In this document: positions 57,097-64,000 of the stretch, in pieces
Numbering within the stretch: position 1 is the stretch's first letter
Layout of the letters: every line of letters starts with the position of its first letter
Assembly (NCBI GenBank): GCA_947683425.1
Contig: CANTUQ010000160.1
Span: forward strand, 1,755,501-1,819,500
DNA: 64,000 nt
Source: Excoecaria cochinchinensis
Lineage: Eukaryota; Streptophyta; Magnoliopsida; Malpighiales; Euphorbiaceae
Reading direction: 5' to 3'
Program-made: the position numbers and the translations under genes
Notes under the pieces: model-generated
Databases searched by the model: none
What the model was told of the DNA's origin: nothing
What the model saw: the letters and a program-made list of their open reading frames with translations, nothing else

Positions 57097-57758
57097 CATT
57101 CATATAATGGAGAGTTTCCCAAACCTGGAAATCAAAGATCAAAAGTTACTTTCTAGCTTCCATCTACAATCTTTTTCTTTCCCTTGAGCTTCCTCTTGTT
57201 ACCACCAACTCTCCAATCTTGCTCTAATACTCTCCCAAAATCACCTCTAAACAAACACCACTTCCAGCCAAAAAGATAAGCAAGGAGGAAAAGCAAAGAA
57301 TGAGGAAAGGAAGAAGAAGAGGAGGGCGTGAGAGAGGGAGAACGGGAATTTCCAATTCCTGTGTTTTCTCTCTCTCTTTTCCTCTTTCCTTTCCCATTAA
57401 TTGCTTCCTATCCAAATCCAAATGCCCACTTCCCATTGGTCCAAATAATTCACTTTGACTTCTCTATTCAAGTCACCATACACACACACACTAAATCACT
57501 TCTCATAAAAATATCCTACATCTTTAGTACCATACCCATAATCCACTTGATAATTATTTCTCTTAGCCCACATGCATCCTACTACCATACACTACAAGCA
57601 CACCATAATAATTCCTTCACTTAACTTATTTAATTAATTTCTTAGCAAATAAATCCTTATTATCCACATTACTCATGTACAAATTACCAAATTACCCTCA
57701 CTCACTCTGACTGAGCAAGCATATTCCGACTAGGCCCAGTTCGGGGTGTGACACAAGT

Positions 57759-58432
57759 ACTTTGTTGATATAAGTCTTTTGAGAAAGAGATAACAACCTT
57801 CTTGAACGATCTCTTGAAATCTTAACTCCAAGAATATAGTCTGCTTCACCCATATCTTTTATCTCAAAGTTGGACGATAACCATTCTTTGATTTCATTTA
57901 CGTACCTTTTGTCATTTCCAGCTATCAGTATGTCGTCTACATACAATGTTAAAATGACAAAATTACTTTTAGAGCTTTTATTATAGACACAATGGTCTTG
58001 ATCAATCATGTTGAACCCATTCGACATGATCGTCTCATGAAATCTTAAATACCATTGTCTCGAAGACTGCTTAAGACCATAGATTGATCTCTTCAATCTG
58101 CAAACCTTATATTCGCTGCCCATTTCAATGAAACCTACAGGTTGATCCATGTAAATTTTTTCATACAATTCTCCATTGAGAAAAGTAGTATTTACATCCA
58201 TTTGATGTAGCTCTAGGTCTAAACTTGCCACTATGGCCAGAATAAGCCTTATAGACGTAAATCTTACAACTGGTGAGAAAGTCTCATCGTAGTCAATCCC
58301 TTCCTGTTGTGTAAACCCCTTAGCAACTAGCAGAGCCTTATATCTTTCGATACTACCATCAGCTTTTCGCTTTAGCTTGAGAATCCACTTATTCCCAATA
58401 GGTTTGCGTCCTTCAGGTAGATCAACAAGTTC
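57759..58432 (-). pseudogene. Copia-2 reverse transcriptase, N-terminal and palm region
   Basis: The minus strand encodes KWILKLKRKADG, then QMDVNTTFLNGEL, KSIYGLKQSSRQWY and the catalytic LYVDDILIAG (YVDD near 57935), ending at LSQKTYINKVL where the solo LTR inserted. A stop (58433-58435) separates it from the preceding linker. The catalytic motif is intact. Confidence 0.92.
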
Positions 58433-58915
58433 TCAAACTTGATTCGATTTCATAGATGTCATTTCCTCTTCCATTGCTTTAATCCATTTTTCTTTAGATG
58501 GGCTTGAAAGAGCTTCTTTAATATTTTTAGGCTCTTCCTCGTCTTGTGGGGTAACTAAAAGAGCTTCGTTCGACCCTTCGATCTCAAATCGTCGGCGAGG
58601 AACACTTCTCCTTTTAGATTTGCGCACTTCTGAATCTTGATAAACATGTCTCATATATTCATCATAATTCGGAATGCTCCCACTGGGGCCTTGTTCCATA
58701 CTCCCACTGGAGTCAGGAATACTCCCACTGAAATCAGGGTCTCGAACATCCGGATCATTATTTTGAGGTTGAAGGTCTTGACCCTCATCCTCTAATTCCC
58801 TCCTACTCGGATGGAGTGATCCTGATGGTTCTTCTTCTTCCTGTGTTTCATAAAAAGTGAAATCTTGGTTCACTTCGCCCAATCTCGAAAATTCATCCTT
58901 TAAGAATACAACATC
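58433..58915 (-). pseudogene. Copia-2 linker between integrase and RT
   Basis: An acidic, Ser/Pro-rich spacer with repeated DSSGSM/GPSGSIP-like phrases, then KRRSVPRRRFEIEG and KWIKAMEEEMTSM leading into RT. It is bounded by stops at 58916 and 58433. Confidence 0.8.
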
Positions 58916-59803
58916 TCATGATTCGTATTCTGTCACAGAACCATTTTCTTGTTCGCCCATGAATACGTATCCTTTTGATACTTCAGAATATCTCACAATT
59001 GGTCCCAATTTACCAAATTTGCTTGAGGTATCATGGACGTAAGCTGCACAACCCCAAGGTCGTAAATGGCTTAGGTCAGGTTGTCGACTGGTCCACATCT
59101 CATAAGGCGTGGATGTGATAGATTTGGAGGGCACGCGGTTTAAAACATATGTGGCAGTTAATAGAGCATCTCCCCAATAGGAGATTGGCAAATTTGCCTC
59201 TGCCATCATAGATCTAACCATTTCAAGGAGAGTCCTATTTCTCCTTTCCGTAACACCATTTTGTTGTGGAGTTCTGGGAATGGACAACTGATGCTCGATT
59301 CCTTTTTCATCACATAAAGCTTGAAATCCATCTGAAAGATATTCCCAACCTCATTCAGTTCTCAAAGCTTTAATCTTCTTATCTAATTGATTCTCAACAA
59401 AATTCATATAAGTCTTGAAGCAACTCAATGCTTCTGACTTATGAGAAATCAAATAGATATGACCATACCTAGTATAGTCATCTATAAATGTGATAAAATA
59501 ATAGGCCCCATGCCTTGCCCTCACATTCATTGGACCACAAATGTCAGAATGAACTAATTGTAATGGTATTATGGCTCTAGTTCCTTTTCCAAACGGTTTT
59601 CTAACTAATTTTCCTTTTAAGCAGTGCTCACACGTAGGTAATTCAATCTTATTTAAATCACCAAGTAAACCTGTTTTGGCTAACCGACTCATTAATCTTG
59701 CCCTATATGGTTTAATCTAGCATGCCATAATTTCACATGATTCTCATAACTATGTGAAGTAGAAGATATAAATGAAAAACTAGCTTTATTCATAAAGTTG
59801 GGA
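58916..59803 (-). pseudogene. Copia-2 pre-integrase finger and integrase
   Basis: WHARLNHI (about 59725, different frame), CEHCLKGKLVRKPF, the core HSDICGPMNV...FIDDYTRYGHIYL (first catalytic Asp), then after a stop at 59351-59353 IPRTPQQNGVTERRNRTLLEMVRSMM (Glu region) and PWGCAAYVHD. A frameshift lies near 59715. The last stop is at 58916-58918. Confidence 0.9.
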
Positions 59804-60601
59804 TCAATATCCAAAACTATCAAACTGTTTGAAATGTAACCATAACCATAAAAAAACATCATCCAAACACAAGCTTACTTTGTCATCTTTAAAATGTAAA
59901 TCAAAACCAAGATTCATTAACACAAGAACAGATACTAAATTCCTTCGAATGTCTGGGGCATAAAGCACATCATGTAGGAGTAAGGTTCGGCCTTTACGCA
60001 AGACTAATCTGTATGTGCCAATCCCTTGGACCGCCACTCTGGCATCATTTCCTACATAAATCCATTTAGCTCCACTGGGCATTCGCCGGAATTCAACAAA
60101 GGCATCTTGATCCTTTATTACGTGGTCCGTTGCTCCTGAATCTACCACCCACAAAGGATGAAATTCAGTTAATAAAACAGAATTAGATACACAAATTTCA
60201 CTCACTCTTGAGTCAGAGTAGTGTACCTTTTTGGGCACAATGCAGTCTTTTGCATAGTGACCCTTCTGTTGGCAGTTAAAGCATTTCACTCTTGAAATGT
60301 TCACTTCCTTTTTGCCTTTGGACTTCTTTGAATTCTGTTCTTTCTTTTGCCACTTATTGTTCTTGGTTTGTTCCTTACCTCGACTCTTGAAGCTTTTTCT
60401 CTTGTTCTGGTTTGAACTCATTCCCCCAGAACGGGATTGTGCCACGTGCACTTCAGCATTGACCTTAATCGATGCCAATCTATCTTCTTCAAGCTCCAGA
60501 TGACGAGAGACATCCTCAAATGTCTTAATTCTGTCCATGTGAGTCAGTTGCATCTTCATATGCTCCCAACTCTTTGGTAAGGAACGGATGACAGCTTGGA
60601 C
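59804..60601 (-). pseudogene. Copia-2 gag C-terminus and protease
   Basis: This continues gag after the TAG at 60602: SLEL..DRLASI, a basic Lys/Ser-rich stretch, zinc knuckle CFNCQQKGHYAKDC, then protease with the active site VVDSGATDHV. A run of seven T (minus strand, 59850-59856) puts the following codons out of frame. Confidence 0.9.
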
Positions 60602-61120
60602 CTACTGCTCGTTAGTCAACTTATGACCATATTCACTAAGCTCACATATCATATTCTTCATTTCTCTTAAATGTTTTCGCATAGGGTGATCAAACTTTTT
60701 CTGATAAGTATCAAACTTGATTGTTAACAATTGGAGTTTAGTCAGAGTCACACCTCCGAATTTCTCCTGCAATGCAATCCGTAGATCTATTGTATTTTGA
60801 TACTTGCGAAATTTCTTAGTAAGGTGTTCTTGCATAGCACTCAGCAAGATGATCCGAGCAGTGGAATTCTTTTTCTTCCATGCCACATAGGTTTCTCGGT
60901 CCAGCTTATGTTGGGCCGTGTCGCCATCCTCAGGTTCAGCCATAACCGAACTTAAGGTTTCGAGGGCCTCTTGCTCTTCAAGCACATACTGGATTTTCAT
61001 TCTCCAGATTTCATAATTTTCGCCATTCAATTTCAAATCTTTCTTCAGCTCAGCGATAATGGATTTGGAAGCAGTTGCCATTTGGATCCTCAGATCTCTA
61101 ATGGGAAAAAAATTGCACAA
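60602..61120 (-). pseudogene. Copia-2 gag N-terminus, ended by TAG
   Basis: The frame begins MCNFFPIRDLRIQMATASKS; the second Met (MATASKS) is the likelier start. It encodes the UBN2-type copia gag (LNGENYEIWRMKIQYVL, ARIILLSAM, LTKLQLLTIKFDTY, LREMKNMICEL). A TAG at 60602-60604 replaces what is probably a Gln codon (CAG) in LTNEQQ. The reading frame continues afterwards, so the break is a single substitution. Confidence 0.9.
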
Positions 61121-61618
61121 AATTAATGGAGATTAGGCAATACATGCTATTTACTATACATCTGAAATTAAAAACTAGTAAAGCTTTCTATTAGGTTTCA
61201 ATTCGAAAAGGCTACTAATAGTATCCAATTACCCTCTATTTCCTAATGTCCAACCTTACAAATCTAAATTTCATGCATAGTAAATCTAAGTTATTAGATT
61301 ATTAGATTTTTTTTTTTTTAAACTTGAGAGGGAAACGATATTGGCTTAAATTTATTAAGTCTCTACTTAATAAACATGCATATATCTTACTCAAAAAATT
61401 ATGCAAGGCAATTAATAATAAACACATTTATCATTAAATTAAAAAACCATAAAAATAAACGCATTCATTCAACCAATATCCAAAAACAACTAATAATCCA
61501 AAAAATGACACTTATGTCAAAAAGTAATAAGAAACATAAGTCTTATTTAAAATGGAAAAACAAACGCTAACTCCATAAGCTTTTGACACACCTGTCAACC
61601 GGATAATGAGAGAAGACT

Positions 61619-62116
61619 TCACAAAGTCTTCTTGTGGACAGGGGTCGAGAAAATAGCTCTCCTCAACGATGGAGCTGGCACACCTGTGCGCCACTCGCGA
61701 AGCCATGGACGGCTCACATTGCGTCCACTTCTCAAGGTCATCACAGAATTTTCGTCCGACCTCCACACTCCTCTTTTGGCAGCCTTTAAGATAAACTGAT
61801 TCATAGCATGTCTGTAAGATCCAACTTCTGATTCCCACACATGTATCATCAAGTTCCTCAGAACCGAATGATGCTCAAAGGAATCGATCATTACCTTAGC
61901 TATTTCATTTTCATCTCTGCCACATCCCAAACCACCAATCCAGATGCACTCTTGCATCTGCTCATGCAAAAACTCAACATGATGCACTATTGCATCAATA
62001 TCATCAATCCGGGCCTTTTTATGCATCCTGATGTTCCGGACTTCATGCACTTTTGCATTTGTCCTGGCAATACCCTCAGGAGTGCGAGGAACCATGGGAG
62101 TCCTTATCATCACCAT
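61619..62116 (-). CDS. Unrecognised 165-aa ORF in the Copia-2 leader
   Basis: It lies between the primer site (63201) and gag (61120), where copia elements normally have only a short leader. The sequence has a basic N-terminus (RTPMVPRTPEG), a middle with HHVEFLHEQMQECIWIGGLGCGRDENEIAKVMIDSF in character (His/Cys pairs, then amphipathic), and a basic tail (MTLRSGRNVSRPW). I do not recognise a family. A cluster of CACGTG motifs lies 385 bp upstream on this strand. It could be captured host sequence or a chance ORF. No splice evidence is decisive. Confidence 0.35.
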   Translation of the reverse strand: MVMIRTPMVPRTPEGIARTNAKVHEVRNIRMHKKARIDDIDAIVHHVEFLHEQMQECIWIGGLGCGRDENEIAKVMIDSFEHHSVLRNLMIHVWESEVGSYRHAMNQFILKAAKRGVWRSDENSVMTLRSGRNVSRPWLREWRTGVPAPSLRRAIFSTPVHKKTL

Positions 62117-63199
62117 TTCTGTAACACATCACAGAAACAACAAAAATAGTTAATACACTCATGTATAAACATATATGATTGAAACTCATTTCAACCAATA
62201 ACAATAAGGACCAAAACAAAAAATTTCAAAAAAAAAATTAAATTTTCCAAATTAATTTTAAAACGGAAAATAAATATAATTTAATTTATTAATATTTTAA
62301 TAATTTAAAAATAGGAATTTATTTTCTGGTGATCAAAAAATTTTGGAAAAATTACCAAAAAATAAGAAATATTTTGAAACATGGTTCCGCAAAAAATCGG
62401 GACTGATTTGGTGGTCGGAAGAGGCCTCACGCGCCCACACGCGCCGCCAGGGAAAGGGATGTCGTGCTCACGGCCCACACGCGCGCCTCCCACTGAACTG
62501 CCACGTGTCACACACAAGGTGTGCCACGTGTCGGCCATTTATTGGTCCACCAGTCTACCACGTGGCAGCAGGTTGACACGTCATTGCCACGTGGCGACAC
62601 TCCACTTGGACACGTGGCACTTCCCCATTGGGCCACGTTGCAACAGTGACTTGTCACTGTGCTTATGTGGCATGACACGTGGCACAATACGATTCGTCCA
62701 CGTGTCGCCCCTAATTGGTCCACGTGGCGCCACTGGACACGTCATGTGCCACGTGGCGTGATCTCAGTATGCCATGTGGCCTAATCCGGTTGGGCCACGT
62801 GTCCACAGTAACACAACACTGTGGACGCGCGTTTGCGCGCGTGTGGGCCACCGCCCACGCGCACTCGCCCTTCGTCTAGCGGCGCGTGCATGCCACGCAC
62901 CGCCTTCCCAATGGATTCTGGTCTCCGGATTTTTTCCAGTGAGGGGTTTTCGGGGTCACTGAATTTAATAGTGCAGTCAAAAATTGCAAATCTCAATTTT
63001 AAGCCTAGCGTTTTGAATTTCCATATTAATTCCCTCAATATATGGTACACATACACGTATTTTTAGACCCGAAAAATATATACAAATATATATTTTAACA
63101 TAAAATAATTATATATCGGATTCATGCATCCTAGATCTACCAATTTTATGCATAAAATTTTAGATCCAGTATTAGCCACATGCCAGGACGCCAAAAATA
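62117..63199 (-). other. Long Copia-2 leader
   Basis: No credible gene. The AT-rich part (62160-62390) is followed by a CACGTG cluster (62501-62802) and a GC-rich stretch (62820-62910). Confidence 0.6.
62501..62802. promoter_or_regulatory. Dense G-box/ABRE-like cluster (ten CACGTG)
   Basis: CACGTG starts at 62502, 62525, 62559, 62588, 62611, 62676, 62699, 62721, 62750 and 62796, mostly as CCACGTGGC or ACACGTGGC. ACACGTCA, CCACGTTG and CCATGTGG variants fill the gaps. CACGTGGC is the plant G-box/ABRE core bound by bZIP and bHLH factors. Function here is inferred. Confidence 0.75.
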
Positions 63200-63200
63200 T

Positions 63201-63214
63201 TGGCTCTGATACCA
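63201..63214 (-). other. Copia-2 primer binding site (initiator tRNA-Met)
   Basis: The minus strand reads TGGTATCAGAGCCA, one base from the 5' LTR. Confidence 0.93.
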
Positions 63215-63215
63215 A

Positions 63216-63728
63216 TGAAGGAAAAATATCATGCCACATGCATAAATTGAGGTAACAAAATCGGGTTATTTGTTACCTACCTCTTGAAGCGCAGACTAAA
63301 GCGGAAGTGTCAGCGAGAATCACTTCTGGCGTCACTGGTCTATCTGTTATCTACAAACGGGACGACAGCAACTCTTTCACAGTCTAAAAACTTTTAGAGA
63401 ACAAATACGGGCGAGAGGATAATTCGACAGAGTTTCGGCATCTCGGGAATTTTCTTATCTCCTTTCCACAAAGGAAAGGGGGCTACTTATAGGCATTTAT
63501 CTCCTAAAGGAGATGAATGCACACTAAGTAGGAATTAACTCCCATTATGGGAGTTACCCCCTTTAATTTCATATTAAAGGGGAAGTTAGGGTTGTAGGTG
63601 AATATCAAGAGGCACAATCCCTTAATATTCTCCTAATATGGATATTAGTCCATATTAGTAGGATTCCCGGTCCGATTCATATATCCCGGGTCAACCCGAG
63701 AAGTCATGGGTGCATCCCGACTCCAACA
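63216..63728 (-). repeat. Copia-2 5' LTR
   Basis: 513 bp, the same length as 36140-36652, with roughly 25 substitutions by eye. TATA-like CCTATAAG on the minus strand at 63486-63493. Confidence 0.94.
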
Positions 63729-64000
63729 ATTATACAAAAAATAATAATAATAATTTAAATAAGAGTTATTTTTAGTTTCAAAAAAATAAGAATTATTTAG
63801 AATTGTAAAATCATAAACTCGGATTATAAAATTAAAAAAAAAATCTTGCTTTCTTTCTTCTTTAGCTATGCATATGAATTCCAAGCCCATCATTTTCATT
63901 ACACATGATTGTTATTGAGTTTCAATTAGTGCAGGAACCTAAAAAATGCCAGCCATGGCTTCTAAGAAGAAAAAAAGGGGGCTCTCAAAAAAATCAACGA
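63729..64000 (+). other. Right flank, possible exon start
   Basis: AT-rich DNA after the Copia-2 TSD. From ATG 63946 (or the better-context GCCATGGCT at 63955) an open frame MASKKKKRGLSKK runs to the window end, with a basic, nuclear-localisation-like start. ATTAGTGCAG just before could be a 3' splice site. It is too short to identify. Confidence 0.25.

Larger units (their letters stand above)
41337..57753 (-). mobile_element. Solo LTR, Tekay-like (about 4.0 kb), split by a Tat-type element
   Basis: The plus strand runs TGTAACACCCC...CGGGGTGTGACA, with TSDs CAAGT at 41332-41336 and 57754-57758. LTR sequence occupies 41337-44696 and 57097-57753; the interval is a later gag-only element. The inverted double hairpin lies at 41775-41812. 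Palindrome clusters are at 44052-44156 (about 1.2 kb from the LTR start, as in its relatives) and 43198-43378. Its insertion broke the Copia-2 RT. Confidence 0.9.
36140..63728 (-). mobile_element. Copia-2: Ty1/copia element with nested insertions, pseudogenised
   Basis: LTRs of 513 bp at 36140-36652 and 63216-63728 are flanked by TSDs ATTAT (36135-36139 and 63729-63733). The element points left: tRNA-Met primer site at 63201-63214, gag, protease, integrase, RT, RNase H, and a polypurine tract at 36653-36665. The LTRs differ at roughly 5% of sites by eye, so it is older than the nested elements. Removing the solo LTRs at 36747-39555 and 41337-57753 (which contains a further element) leaves a copia of about 8.4 kb. 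The domain order (integrase before RT) is diagnostic of Ty1/copia. The coding region has four stops and at least two frameshifts. Confidence 0.95.

Noticed and set aside
1..64000. tRNA or rRNA genes
   Set aside because: tRNA-like words occur only as primer binding sites next to LTRs; no cloverleaf or rRNA core sequence was noticed on reading.

Overview
This 64 kb window looks like plant nuclear DNA, probably from a dicot with a large, repeat-rich genome. The evidence is Ty1/copia and Ty3/gypsy elements of plant-specific lineages (Athila, Tekay/Del-like, Tat), plant-type primer binding sites (initiator tRNA-Met and tRNA-Asp types), TG...CA LTR ends with 5-bp target-site duplications (TSDs), and AT-rich filler. 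I cannot name the species. I found no convincing host gene, rRNA or tRNA; nearly the whole window is a nest of LTR retrotransposons.

Layout. (1) 1-1274: unassigned transposon-like DNA. (2) 1275-3834: solo LTR, Tekay-like, TSD AGAAT. (3) About 3840-8690: wreck of a Tat-lineage Ty3/gypsy element, with pol on the minus strand and an antisense extra ORF (plant-mobile-domain-like) on the plus strand. (4) From about 8690: an old plus-strand copia element (Copia-1) broken into pieces (8690-8723, 12751-14179, 16517-16558, 35090-about 35990). The interruptions are a solo LTR (8724-12750, TSD AGACA), a Tat-type solo LTR (14180-16516, TSD AGACC/AGATC) and a complete Athila element (16559-35089, minus strand, TSD TTATC). 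The Athila element has one uninterrupted 1757-codon gag-pol and an env-position ORF, and itself contains a Tekay-like gag-only element (18390-24937, TSD AAAGT). (5) 36140-63728: a second copia element (Copia-2, minus strand, TSD ATTAT), pseudogenised. It is split by a solo LTR (36747-39555, TSD ACTAG) and by another solo LTR (41337-57753, TSD CAAGT), which is itself split by a young gag-only Tat-type element (44697-57096). (6) 63729-64000: flanking DNA with a possible exon start.

How it works together. The Athila element carries every catalytic motif I could check and may be, or recently have been, autonomous. The two gag-only elements (TR-GAG type) would need pol supplied from elsewhere. The Tat pol and both copia elements are broken.

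The most unusual signal is not a gene. The LTRs of Tekay-like, Athila and Tat-like elements carry clusters of short near-perfect palindromes. Their sequences differ between elements, but the arms change together (TGTCGCGA/TCGCGACA against TGTCACGA/TCGTGACA), and the clusters sit at comparable places within each LTR class. Copy number differs in 18-bp steps between the two LTRs of one element, and four in-frame copies lie inside the Athila gag-pol coding region. A second module, two adjacent hairpins with first stem CTAAGCG-CGCTTAG, recurs near the 3' end of five Tekay-like LTR insertions (six LTR copies). A third is a 26-unit hairpin tandem array with matched G-C to A-T changes in the stem, in the 3' region of the Tat-type gag-only element.
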